Program-made: the position numbers and the translations under genes
Shown: in pieces, positions 14,396 to 21,550 of the stretch
Layout: each line of letters starts with the position of its first letter
Numbering within the stretch: the stretch's first letter is position 1
Notes under the pieces: generated by a model
What the model saw: the letters and a program-made list of their open reading frames with translations, nothing else
Told to the model about the DNA's origin: nothing
The model's database searches: none
Source of the DNA: Pseudomonadota bacterium
GTDB taxonomy: Bacteria; Pseudomonadota; Alphaproteobacteria; Acetobacterales; Acetobacteraceae
Direction of reading: 5' to 3'
NCBI GenBank assembly: GCA_021807975.1
Contig: JAKBCJ010000017.1
Location: forward strand, 1-22,737
Length of the DNA stretch: 22,737 nucleotides

Positions 14396-16267
14396 CTATG
14401 CGGACCGGCGCGCCGATCCGCGGCGTTTGGCTTGCGCTGCCATCCGTACTGAGGCATTCGCCGCGCCGTATTGTTGATAATCCCCGATCCGCTGAACGAT
14501 TTCGAAAAAGAACCTGTCGTCGAACGGATCCGTGTAGGCATGCAGAAACTCGCCGGCGTCATCGCGGTCGAACAGGATATTATGTGTCCGCAACATCGCC
14601 AGCAGGTCGGGTTCCAAGCCCCAGCGGGCCTCGATATCCTCATAGTAGTTGCCGGGAATCGGCAGGAACCGCGCACCTCGGGCGACGAGTTGCTCCATCG
14701 CCTTGCGGATGTCGGCCGTGGCCATGGCGATGTGCTGAACCCCCGCCCCGGAAAACGTGGTCAGAAAGCGACCGGTGGCTGTTTCCCGGCTTTCGGAGAT
14801 ATTTAGCGGCAGCCGGATATCCCGCCCCGGACTGGTCATCGCCCGGCTTTGGATCAGGCCCATCGTGTCGGGGATTTCCCATAGCTGTTCGGGCATGAAC
14901 CCGAACAAAGCACGATAGAACAGGACGAAATTGTCCAGCCGGCCCATCGGCAGCGCCTGGGCGATATGATCGATCGAGGTCAGCAGCGAGTCGGCCCCTT
15001 GTTCCGGGAACAGCGTGAAATCCGCCTCGTAGATCGTCGAGCCATCGGGCGACGGCTCAACCAGATACAGCAATGTGCCGTCAGGCGCGCGAACCGCCGG
15101 TATTTGGCGTTCCCCGGGGCCGACTGGCTCCTGCCACGGCGGGCACTGCAACGCCTCCGCCCGGGCGACGGCCTGCCCGGCGTGGCTTACCCGGAATGCC
15201 ATGGCGCAGACGGATGGCCCATGGAACTGGAAATGTTCAGCGGCGGCGCTGTCTTGTTCGCTGTTCAGGATCATATTGATCCGGCCCTGGCGAAACAGAT
15301 CGACAGACTTGGAACGATGCCGGCCGGCGTAATGAAACCCCAGGCCGCGCAGGGTTTCGGCCAACCGCCGGCCGGATTCTTCATCGACCGCGAATTCCAG
15401 GAACTCGATGCCGTCGGTTAACGGAGCCGGCGGCAGTTCCGTTGCACCCGACTCGGCTTCGACCAGCAGCAGCGACCGCAAACCGTCGCGCGCCATCAGG
15501 CGTGCCGGAGCGGAGCGGAATTCATCGTTGAATATTTCCAGCGACAGCGGGCCGCGGTAGCCGGCGCCGATCAGGTCGCGGACAAACGCGGCGACGGGCA
15601 ACTGGCCCTGGCCGGGGAAATTGCGGAAATGCCGGCTCCAGGACAGCACATCCATCGAAAACTTCGGTGCATCGGCCAGTTGCGCCAGGAATATCTTGTC
15701 CGCCGGCACCACGGAGAGGCCGGCGAGATCGTCGCCAACCGCAAGAGTGTGAAAGCTGTCAACGATCAGGCCCAGCGCCGGGTGACTGGCGGCTTCGACA
15801 ATCTTCCAGGCGTGACGCCATCGGTTGACGTTGCGACCCCATGCCAAAGCCTCGAACCCCACGCGCAGCCCGCGTTTTTGCGCCCGCTCGGCCATCTCCG
15901 CCAAATCGGCCGTGGCGCGGGCATCATCGTCGATCGAGGCTGGCGACACGTTGCTGCACACCAGCAGCAGGTCGGCACCGAGCTGCTGCATGACGTCGAA
16001 CTTGCGTTCGGCGCGATCCATGTTGCGTGCCCGCTGCGGGTCCGGCATCGCTTCAAAATCGCGAAACGGCTGAAAGCAGGTAATCGACAACCCGAGACTG
16101 TCAGCAAGATAGCGGACGTCGCTCGGTGAACCCTCGAACGTCAGCAGATCGTTTTCGAAAATCTCGACCCCGTCGAAGCCGATTGCCGCCGCGGCCTCCA
16201 TCTTCTCGGCCAGCGTGCCGCTGATGGAGACCGTGGCGATGGATTTCGGCAACGGGGCGATGCTCAT
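14396..16267 (-). CDS. quiC: 3-Dehydroshikimate dehydratase, QuiC type, fused to HPPD-like domain
   Basis: Converts 3-dehydroshikimate to protocatechuate, linking hydroaromatic acids to the beta-ketoadipate pathway. The 623-aa size and two-domain layout match the bifunctional-looking QuiC proteins of pseudomonads. Residues 1-265 are a sugar-isomerase-like TIM barrel with metal-ligand candidates E139 (GFEALAWG), D170 (VDSFH), Q196 and E244 (SLEIFND). Residues 285-600 resemble 4-hydroxyphenylpyruvate dioxygenase, with a complete Fe triad of H434 (DHIAQ), H512 (QHIAMA) and E589 (FFEIVQR). The activity of that second domain in such proteins is unclear. ATG 16267 has an AGGAG site six bases upstream. 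It follows pcaG by 37 bp. Confidence 0.92.
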   Translation of the reverse strand: MSIAPLPKSIATVSISGTLAEKMEAAAAIGFDGVEIFENDLLTFEGSPSDVRYLADSLGLSITCFQPFRDFEAMPDPQRARNMDRAERKFDVMQQLGADLLLVCSNVSPASIDDDARATADLAEMAERAQKRGLRVGFEALAWGRNVNRWRHAWKIVEAASHPALGLIVDSFHTLAVGDDLAGLSVVPADKIFLAQLADAPKFSMDVLSWSRHFRNFPGQGQLPVAAFVRDLIGAGYRGPLSLEIFNDEFRSAPARLMARDGLRSLLLVEAESGATELPPAPLTDGIEFLEFAVDEESGRRLAETLRGLGFHYAGRHRSKSVDLFRQGRINMILNSEQDSAAAEHFQFHGPSVCAMAFRVSHAGQAVARAEALQCPPWQEPVGPGERQIPAVRAPDGTLLYLVEPSPDGSTIYEADFTLFPEQGADSLLTSIDHIAQALPMGRLDNFVLFYRALFGFMPEQLWEIPDTMGLIQSRAMTSPGRDIRLPLNISESRETATGRFLTTFSGAGVQHIAMATADIRKAMEQLVARGARFLPIPGNYYEDIEARWGLEPDLLAMLRTHNILFDRDDAGEFLHAYTDPFDDRFFFEIVQRIGDYQQYGAANASVRMAAQAKRRGSARRSA

Positions 16268-16304
16268 GGATGGCTCCTGGATGTCTGACGACGCATTCCG
16301 CCCG

Positions 16305-16826
16305 TCATATTTCCATAAAGACCGTCTCGTTGTCCCCTTGCAGCCGGATGTCCAGGTTCCACGCACCGGAGGCGGTCCGGGTGGCGATCAAGGTGCGGCG
16401 GCTGGCTTCGTCCTCGATCATCGACAGGACCGGATCGGTTTCGTTCAGCGGCTCGTCCTGGAAATAAAGGCGTGTGATCAGCGCATTCAGCAAACCACGG
16501 GCAAAGATCGATATCGCGATATGCGGCGCCTGCTGGGCGTTGCCCAATCCCGCGACAGGGCCGGGCTTCAACGTGGTGAACCGAAAAGCGCCATTCGCGT
16601 CGGTGCGGCAGCGGCCAAAGGCGGGAAAGATGTCCGACGCCGCCGGGCTGGTCTGCCAAATCTCGATCGCCGCATCGGTCACGAGGTTGCCGCCCCCATC
16701 ATAGACCGTGCCGGTCACTATGATCGTCTCGCCCTCGGCGCCGAACCGCGTCAGGTCGGCCCAGGTGTCGTCTTCGATCAGGTGCCAGTAAGGACCGATC
16801 GTCTGGCTCGCGGTAGCAGCCACCAT
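16305..16826 (-). CDS. pcaG: Protocatechuate 3,4-dioxygenase alpha subunit
   Basis: Alpha subunit of the intradiol dioxygenase that opens protocatechuate to 3-carboxy-cis,cis-muconate. The 173-aa product starts with the subunit signature ATASQTIGPYWH and continues with the intradiol beta-sandwich (VTGTVYDGGGN, AAIEIWQTSPA, FRFTTLKPGP). As expected for PcaG it lacks the full iron-ligand set, which PcaH supplies. It is somewhat shorter than the roughly 200 aa of Pseudomonas PcaG. ATG 16826 lies one base after the pcaH stop (TGATATG); an upstream in-frame start would extend into pcaH and is rejected. Confidence 0.95.
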   Translation of the reverse strand: MVAATASQTIGPYWHLIEDDTWADLTRFGAEGETIIVTGTVYDGGGNLVTDAAIEIWQTSPAASDIFPAFGRCRTDANGAFRFTTLKPGPVAGLGNAQQAPHIAISIFARGLLNALITRLYFQDEPLNETDPVLSMIEDEASRRTLIATRTASGAWNLDIRLQGDNETVFMEI

Positions 16827-16827
16827 A

Positions 16828-17535
16828 TCACGCCTGCTCGGTTGGCATGGCGTCGCGGCCACGCAGGACAAAGTCGAAACGATAGCCCAACGCCCATTCC
16901 GGGGAGGTGATATCGGTGTCGAAGGCGGCAATCAGCCGTTCCCGCGCCGCCGGGTCGGGAACCGCAAGGAAGATGGGGTCCAGCGCCAGCAGCGGGTCAC
17001 CGGGGAAATACATCTGGGTGACGATGCGCTGGCCAAAGCCGGTGCCGAACAAAGAGTAGTGGATGTGGTTTGGACGCCAGGCATTATGATGATTGCGCCA
17101 GGGATAGGCGCCGGGCTTGATGGTGGTGAACTGGTACCAGCCGTCGGCATCCGAAAATACCCGCCCGCCGCCATGGAAATTCGGGTCCATCGGCGCGTCG
17201 TGCTGGTCGCCCGGATGATCGTAGCGGCCGGCGGCGTTGGCCTGCCAGATCTCAATCATCGTGTGCGGCACCGGCCGGTTGTTCTCATCGATCACGCGCC
17301 CGCGGACGATGATCCGCTCCCCCTGCGCCTGCCTGCCATTTGTCACCGACAGGTCTGGCATCGCGCCGAACCGGGCTGGCGTGAAGCGCGGGCCGGTCGT
17401 TTCGGTTATGGTCTGGGGAATCCGCAGCGGAACACGGGTCGGATGCCGTAATTGCGTGCTTCCATAAGATGGCGTGTCGTTCGCCGGTTGGCTGTTCGCC
17501 ATGATCGGGCGAAACGGCGCTGTTTCCGTCGTCAT
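16828..17535 (-). CDS. pcaH: Protocatechuate 3,4-dioxygenase beta subunit
   Basis: Catalytic, Fe(III)-binding subunit of protocatechuate 3,4-dioxygenase. The 235-aa product has all four iron ligands: Tyr105 (GRYDHPGD), Tyr144 (GAYPWRN), His157 and His159 (PNHIHYS), each exactly three residues before its position in the Pseudomonas putida enzyme (Tyr108, Tyr147, His160, His162 as I recall them). ATG 17535 has a strong AGGAGG site four bases upstream. It is the first gene of the - strand run pcaH-pcaG-quiC-transporter, transcribed away from the dehydrogenase gene across a 161-bp gap that holds a probable TetR operator. Confidence 0.97.
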   Translation of the reverse strand: MTTETAPFRPIMANSQPANDTPSYGSTQLRHPTRVPLRIPQTITETTGPRFTPARFGAMPDLSVTNGRQAQGERIIVRGRVIDENNRPVPHTMIEIWQANAAGRYDHPGDQHDAPMDPNFHGGGRVFSDADGWYQFTTIKPGAYPWRNHHNAWRPNHIHYSLFGTGFGQRIVTQMYFPGDPLLALDPIFLAVPDPAARERLIAAFDTDITSPEWALGYRFDFVLRGRDAMPTEQA

Positions 17536-17567
17536 GCTTCCTCCTGTTCCCGCCTTCGCTTACGGCG

Positions 17568-17596
17568 TTGACGTGGATTAACCAGTTAGTTACTAA
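17568..17596 (+). promoter_or_regulatory. Candidate promoter of the quinate/shikimate dehydrogenase gene
   Basis: TTGACG (17568-17573) and TACTAA (17591-17596) are separated by 17 bases, about 100 bp before the dehydrogenase start. The -35 is good, the -10 poor. The palindromic operator candidate fills the spacer and -10, as expected for a repressor site. On the - strand TTGCAC at about 17608-17613 could serve the pcaH direction, but no convincing -10 follows it. Confidence 0.4.
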
Positions 17597-17597
17597 C
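17578..17597. promoter_or_regulatory. Probable TetR operator in the pcaH/dehydrogenase divergent region
   Basis: TTAACCAGTTAG (17578-17589) overlaps a perfect GTTAG-TTA-CTAAC inverted repeat (17585-17597). TAACCAGTTAGTTA (17579-17592) matches TAACCGGTTAGTGA in front of the TetR gene at 12 of 14 positions. Length and dyad symmetry are typical of TetR-family sites, so the nearby regulator probably controls both divergent units here. Confidence 0.55.
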
Positions 17598-17696
17598 GGT
17601 GCTCTCGACGACGGTGCAAGCGAAAAATGTGTTTCGTCTGCCCGCGTCCGGCCGCAGTATTCATCGCTTCGGCAATCCGAAGCAATCGGGGGACCC

Positions 17697-18548
17697 ATGA
17701 AAGCCGTGTATCTGCTTGGGCTGATCGGCACCGGCATTCAGGCCTCGTTAACCCCGGCGATGCATATGCAAGAGGCCGAGGCGCTGGGCTTTCGCCATGT
17801 GTACCGGCTGATAGATCTGACGGAACTGCGCCTTGGGGTCGAGGCATTGCCAGACCTGCTGACCGCAGCGGAGCGGATGGGGTTCAATGGCCTGAACATC
17901 ACGCATCCGTGCAAGCAACTGGTGTTGCCGCTGCTGCATGAGCTGTCCGATGACGCAAGGGCGATCGGCGCGGTGAATACGGTGGTGTTTAAGGAGGGCA
18001 AGCGGATTGGCCACAATACGGATGCCAGCGGCTTCGCGGCCGCTTTCCGGCGTGGGCTGCCGGATGCCCGGCTGGACAGGGTGGTGCAATTCGGTGCCGG
18101 CGGCGCCGGATGTGCCGTCGCCAACGCGGCGCTGGGTCTGGGGGTCGGGTGCCTGACGCTTGTGGATACCGATGCCGCCCGCGCCGCTGACCTTGCCGCC
18201 AGCTTGTGCGCCAGGTTCGGGCCGGGCCGGGCCCGCGTATGCGGCGATCTGGCCGAAGCGGTCGGGGCGGCGGATGGGCTGATCAATGCGACCCCGCTGG
18301 GAATGGCAAAATATCCCGGGCAGGCCGTGCCCGACACGATGTTGCGGGCCGGCCACTGGGTCAGCGACATCGTCTATTTCCCGCTGGAGACCGCCCTGCT
18401 GGCCGGCGCCCGCGCCAAGGGATGCCGCGTGCTGAGCGGCGGCGGAATGGCGGTGTTTCAGGCCGTGGATGCGTTTCGGTTGTTTACCGGCCAATCGCCG
18501 TCGGCCGACCGGATGCTGGCGCACTTTGCCCAACTAACCGCGGCATAG
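17697..18548 (+). CDS. Quinate/shikimate dehydrogenase, NAD-linked AroE family
   Basis: A 283-aa AroE-superfamily enzyme. It resembles the catabolic quinate/shikimate dehydrogenase of Corynebacterium (QsuD) more than biosynthetic AroE: SLTPAMHMQEAEALG, GFNGLNITHPCKQ, GHNTDASGF and a C-terminal QAVDAFRLFTGQSP are shared features as I recall them. Catalytic Lys73 and Asp109 are present. The nucleotide site is GAGGAG (133-138), with an acidic Asp157 after the next strand and no Arg-rich NADP motif, so NAD is the likely cofactor. Cys72 replaces the Tyr usual before the catalytic Lys. ATG 17697 has GGGGGA three bases upstream. It is divergent from pcaH. With QuiC and PcaHG it would give shikimate to protocatechuate to carboxymuconate. 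Confidence 0.88.
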   Translation: MKAVYLLGLIGTGIQASLTPAMHMQEAEALGFRHVYRLIDLTELRLGVEALPDLLTAAERMGFNGLNITHPCKQLVLPLLHELSDDARAIGAVNTVVFKEGKRIGHNTDASGFAAAFRRGLPDARLDRVVQFGAGGAGCAVANAALGLGVGCLTLVDTDAARAADLAASLCARFGPGRARVCGDLAEAVGAADGLINATPLGMAKYPGQAVPDTMLRAGHWVSDIVYFPLETALLAGARAKGCRVLSGGGMAVFQAVDAFRLFTGQSPSADRMLAHFAQLTAA

Positions 18549-18551
18549 CGC

Positions 18552-19202
18552 TCACGCCTGTCGGGACGTTAGATAGCCGACGATCGTATCCACTATCATC
18601 GCCTTATGCCGCTCGCGAAGCTCGGTTTCCAGCAGGTCGCAACCGAATATGGCGCCGAATGTGTGGCGGTTGGACACGCGGTAGAAGCACAGTCCGCTGA
18701 TCATCAGGTGGATATCGACGGCATCGCATGCCCGGACGAACACCCCTGCCGCGCGCCCGCGCGACAGAATTTCCTCCAGTGTGGCGATGGCGTCGGCGTT
18801 GACGTTGCGGATCGTCGCCAGCCGGGTCAGGTAGGCAGCCTGGTGAATATTCTCGATCGCGATGAGGCGCACGAAATCGGGGTGAGCGTCCTCGTATTCG
18901 AAGGTGAACTCGATCAAGCGGCGCAGCGCCGCCAACGGGTCCAGTTGCCGCAGTTCCAGTGTGGATTCCGCCGACCGGATGCCCGCATAGGCTTGTTGCA
19001 GGACGGCGGAGTAAAGCCCCTCCTTGCTGCCGAAATAGTAGTAGATCATCCGCTTGGTGGTGGCGGTTTTTTCGGCGATCGCGTCCACCCGCGCGCCGCT
19101 GAGGCCGTGCTCAACGAATTCCGCGCGCGCGACGGCGAGGATATCGGCGCGCGAGCGTTCCGCATCCGGTTTGCGGTTCCGGGGATCCTTCGGGTCGGGC
19201 AC
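18552..19202 (-). CDS. TetR-family transcriptional regulator
   Basis: A 216-aa repressor of the TetR family. The N-terminal helix-turn-helix is clear: ILAVARAEFVEHGLSGARVDAIAE, then the recognition part TATTKRMIYYYFGSKEGLY. The rest is a helical ligand-binding domain. I chose GTG 19202 because AGGAAG lies eight bases upstream and an extended -10 (TGCTATCCT) at 19235-19243 would start transcription near 19228, leaving a short leader; ATG 19229 or GTG 19244 would leave no leader. Its stop lies three bases from that of the convergent dehydrogenase. A palindrome in its own promoter recurs in the pcaH/dehydrogenase region, so it probably represses itself and that pathway, with a pathway acid as inducer. 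Confidence 0.9.
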   Translation of the reverse strand: MPDPKDPRNRKPDAERSRADILAVARAEFVEHGLSGARVDAIAEKTATTKRMIYYYFGSKEGLYSAVLQQAYAGIRSAESTLELRQLDPLAALRRLIEFTFEYEDAHPDFVRLIAIENIHQAAYLTRLATIRNVNADAIATLEEILSRGRAAGVFVRACDAVDIHLMISGLCFYRVSNRHTFGAIFGCDLLETELRERHKAMIVDTIVGYLTSRQA

Positions 19203-19234
19203 GCGTGAAACTTCCTGCTGACCTGGCATGCCGC

Positions 19235-19264
19235 AGGATAGCACATGTCCTAACCGGTTAGTGA
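19235..19264 (-). promoter_or_regulatory. TetR gene promoter with CTAACCGGTTAG operator
   Basis: On the - strand an extended -10, TGC-TATCCT (19235-19243), lies just downstream of the perfect 12-bp palindrome CTAACCGGTTAG (19250-19261), which fills the -35/-10 spacer; a weak TTCACT or TCACTA stands at the -35 position. The palindrome matches the site at 17578-17589 with two differences. Autorepression is the simplest reading. Confidence 0.5.
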
Positions 19265-19270
19265 AGGTAG

Positions 19271-19576
19271 TTATCCAGGCTGCGGGCCGTCGTATCCCTC
19301 GATAATCAGCACGTCCCCAGTCGAAGCTGGCATCCGCAGGGCTTTGGCGGCGGCGTATTCTGGGGAATGGTAGCAGGCGACGGCGGTGTCGTAATCCTTG
19401 AATTCGATCACCACATTGCGGGACCGGTGGGTTCCCTCCGGTGCCTCTGACCGGCCGCCGCGCACCAGGAACCGCGCGCCGTATTTTGCGAAGGCGGCGG
19501 CGTTGGCGGCGACGTAGCCTTTATAGGTTTCCGGGTCGTGTACATCGACGCGGGCGACCCAGTATGCCTTGGGCAT
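19271..19576 (-). CDS. DUF1330 family protein
   Basis: A 101-aa protein of the DUF1330 family, small ferredoxin-like (dimeric alpha/beta barrel type) proteins with no fixed function. Visible family traits: AYWVARVDVHDPETYKGY at the N-terminus, a central RGG with EAPEG, NVVIEFKDYDTAVACYHSPEY, and a LIIEGYDG C-terminus. ATG 19576 has an AAGGAAG site five bases upstream and lies 11 bp after the SGNH hydrolase stop, so these two are co-transcribed. It lies upstream of the TetR promoter but shares no known role with it. Confidence 0.87.
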   Translation of the reverse strand: MPKAYWVARVDVHDPETYKGYVAANAAAFAKYGARFLVRGGRSEAPEGTHRSRNVVIEFKDYDTAVACYHSPEYAAAKALRMPASTGDVLIIEGYDGPQPG

Positions 19577-19587
19577 GTCTGCTTCCT

Positions 19588-20358
19588 TTATAAGTGCGGG
19601 CGGTCGCCGAGCATGGCGGCCAGTGTCGGCTCCATTGCCTTTGCCATCAGTGCCTGGCCTTGGGCGGACGGATGCAGCGGCGGGTCCGGCGGGGTCAGTC
19701 GCGGGTCGAGGAACAGATCCCGGTTCAGCTTCCCGTTGTGCATGAACACCGCCGTCGGATCGAGGTATGTCACAAGCGGGTCGCCCTTGTAGCGGACGGC
19801 CAGCGTGGCATCGATCTTGGCCGTGGTTTCGGTAATCCAGGCTGACCGGTCGGAGGGCAGGACGGCGAGCAGAAGGATTTTGGTGGCGGGCAGGCGCCGG
19901 TGGAGTTCGCTGATAATGGCGTCGATGCCAAAGACCGTATCTTCTGCCGACCAGTGGACCCTGCCAAGGTTATTGGCGCCGATCAGGACAACCGCGACTT
20001 TCGGCGCGATTCCGGTGACTTCTCCATTGCGGATGCGCCATAGCAGGCTTGCGGTCGTGTCGCCCTTGAAGCCGAGGTTCACGGCGTGCCGGTCGCCATA
20101 GAAGTGCCGCCAAACCGGGGCGAAGTCCTGCCATTGCGGCGGGCCGGAGCGTTGCCAGTCCTGGGTGATCGAGTCGCCAAGAAAAATCAGTTCCGGTTTC
20201 GATGCCGCGAGTTCCCGCAGTTTCGCCTCATGGCGGGTCCGCCACCAGGGCAGGTCCATGCGCGAAATCGGCACGGCGGCCAGGATTGTACGGGTGTCGC
20301 CTGCCACCGGATGCAGCAACAATCCGATCATGAATAAAAGAGCCAGCCAACGCCGCAT
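19588..20358 (-). CDS. Secreted SGNH/GDSL-family hydrolase
   Basis: A 256-aa esterase/acyl-hydrolase-fold protein. It starts with a signal peptide (MRRWLALLFMIGLLLHPVAG, cleavage near residue 20-25), so it acts in the periplasm or outside. SGNH blocks: FLGDSIT with nucleophile Ser63, LGFKGDTT (Gly99), LIGANNLG (Asn130) and DPPLHPSAQG with Asp225 and His228 or His229 region as the acid/base pair. It resembles platelet-activating-factor acetylhydrolase-like proteins of the family; substrate unknown. ATG 20358 has AAGGGA upstream at good spacing, better than ATG 20367, and the longer frame to 20517 is not protein-like. It sits between a membrane protein gene (46 bp) and the DUF1330 gene (11 bp). 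Confidence 0.88.
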   Translation of the reverse strand: MRRWLALLFMIGLLLHPVAGDTRTILAAVPISRMDLPWWRTRHEAKLRELAASKPELIFLGDSITQDWQRSGPPQWQDFAPVWRHFYGDRHAVNLGFKGDTTASLLWRIRNGEVTGIAPKVAVVLIGANNLGRVHWSAEDTVFGIDAIISELHRRLPATKILLLAVLPSDRSAWITETTAKIDATLAVRYKGDPLVTYLDPTAVFMHNGKLNRDLFLDPRLTPPDPPLHPSAQGQALMAKAMEPTLAAMLGDRPHL

Positions 20359-20404
20359 GCAATCCATCCCTTGCCGAGGCCCCGCAATACACCCCGGCAG
20401 GGCG

Positions 20405-20875
20405 TCAGGCCACCAGGTGGCGCCTGTCATCCCGGCCGGCGGACCGGGGGCCGATATCGCGCGGATGGAGCAACGGCAGCAGCAGGCTGACGCCGACCCC
20501 CCACATCTGATAGGCAACGAAGGAGCGGACCATGGGCCATGCCTCCCATCCGAATGCGGCTGGGCGACCCATCAGCGGCAGGAACAGGAACCACGCCAAT
20601 CCGGTTGCACACACGCCGGCCACGGCCGACTTGGCGCACAGCGGCCCCGGTATCCAGGGCAGGGCCATGCCAAGAAGTCCGCCGTAAACCGCCCCCCAGA
20701 ATGTTATGCTGACGACTAACGGGGCGTGGAATGGCGGCACATGGGCGATGCGAAAGGCTGCCTGCGGGGATAAACCGAGCCAGAAAAAAATTTGCAGCGT
20801 CGTTTGATGGAACACCAGTATGGCCAGCGCACCAGCAAGGGCACCTAAAAATACGCGGGTCGAGAGAGCATTCAT
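20405..20875 (-). CDS. Small integral membrane protein, function unknown
   Basis: A 156-aa hydrophobic protein with about four membrane helices: residues about 8-30, 48-75, 80-105 and 118-140. The N-terminus is short and the C-terminus polar and Arg-rich (PRDIGPRSAGRDDRR), probably cytoplasmic. Glycine-rich helix starts (GAVYGGLLGMALPW) suggest tight packing. I do not recognise a family and infer no function. ATG 20875 has AGAGG nine bases upstream; the frame stays open far to the right, but that part is antisense to rplK and rplA. It precedes the SGNH hydrolase gene by 46 bp on the same strand. Confidence 0.75.
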   Translation of the reverse strand: MNALSTRVFLGALAGALAILVFHQTTLQIFFWLGLSPQAAFRIAHVPPFHAPLVVSITFWGAVYGGLLGMALPWIPGPLCAKSAVAGVCATGLAWFLFLPLMGRPAAFGWEAWPMVRSFVAYQMWGVGVSLLLPLLHPRDIGPRSAGRDDRRHLVA

Positions 20876-20992
20876 ATTGACCGGCCTCTGACGTGTGCGG
20901 TTTATTTGTCGTCCGTGTGGCGGCGACGTCAATCCTGAAGTGCGGCTAACGCATAACATAGTAGGAAGCCGCTCCCTGGCCCCAGTTTCCGC

Positions 20993-21021
20993 TGGACATG
21001 TCGCCGCCCGCCGCCTATATG
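20993..21021 (+). promoter_or_regulatory. Promoter of the rplK operon
   Basis: TGGACA (20993-20998) and TATATG (21016-21021) are 17 bases apart, giving a predicted transcript start near 21028 and an 85-base leader. It is the best sigma-70-type promoter in the window, and fits a highly expressed ribosomal protein operon that lacks upstream same-strand genes. Confidence 0.7.
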
Positions 21022-21043
21022 CGCGCCTCTTTGGAACGCGGGA

Positions 21044-21103
21044 GACCGTAGCCGCCGTGTGGCGGCAACGGTCGTGTGAACCGCGGTCCCGTGGATAAGG
21101 ACC
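21044..21103 (+). promoter_or_regulatory. Structured rplK leader, candidate autoregulatory site
   Basis: GACCGT-A-GCCGCC (21044-21056) pairs with GGCGGC-A-ACGGTC (21061-21073), 12 pairs broken by one A-A mismatch with a GTGT loop. A second stem, GGTCC (21085-21089) with GGACC (21099-21103), lies just before the rplK start. L1 represses the rplKA mRNA through its leader in Escherichia coli; this element is the natural candidate for such a site here, but the motif match was not tested. Confidence 0.5.
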
Positions 21104-21112
21104 AGGGATTAC

Positions 21113-21547
21113 ATGGCGAAGAAGATCGTCGGCTACATCAAGCTGCAAATTCCGGCTGGCAAAGCGAATCCGTCCCCCCCGGTGGGTCCGGCGCTTGGTC
21201 AGCGCGGCCTTAATATCATGGCGTTCGTGAAGGAATTCAATGCCTTCACGCAGCAAATGGAACCCGGGATGCCGATTCCCGTGGTTATCACCGCCTACGC
21301 CGACCGCAGCTTTACCTTCGTCACGAAGACCCCGCCGAACACCTATTTCCTGAAGAAGGCGGCCGGCATCACCAAGGGCAGCCCGACCGTGGGCAAGGGC
21401 GCATCGGTTGGCCGCGTGACGACCACGCAGCTTCGCGAAATCGCCGCCATCAAGATGAAGGACCTCAACGCCAACGACATCGAAGGCGCGGTCAGCATGC
21501 TGACCGGTTCTGCCCGTTCGATGGGCCTTACTGTGGTGGAGGGCTGA
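21113..21547 (+). CDS. rplK: 50S ribosomal protein L11
   Basis: Large-subunit protein of the GTPase-associated stalk base; binds 23S rRNA and is needed for stringent response through RelA. The 144-aa sequence is full length and highly conserved: MAKKIVGYIKLQIPAGKANPSPPVGPALGQ with the flexible Pro/Gly-rich hinge, TKTPPNTYFLKKAAG, and the C-terminal RNA-binding domain ending in MGLTVVEG. It begins a ribosomal operon with its own promoter. secE and nusG, which normally come directly before rplK, are absent; the upstream neighbour is transcribed the other way. Confidence 0.98.
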   Translation: MAKKIVGYIKLQIPAGKANPSPPVGPALGQRGLNIMAFVKEFNAFTQQMEPGMPIPVVITAYADRSFTFVTKTPPNTYFLKKAAGITKGSPTVGKGASVGRVTTTQLREIAAIKMKDLNANDIEGAVSMLTGSARSMGLTVVEG

Positions 21548-21550
21548 TAC

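Noticed and set aside
17697..18548. The AroE-family gene as the biosynthetic shikimate dehydrogenase
   Set aside because: It shares sequence features with the catabolic quinate/shikimate dehydrogenase, appears NAD-type at the nucleotide site, and is divergent from pcaHG-quiC with a shared operator candidate.
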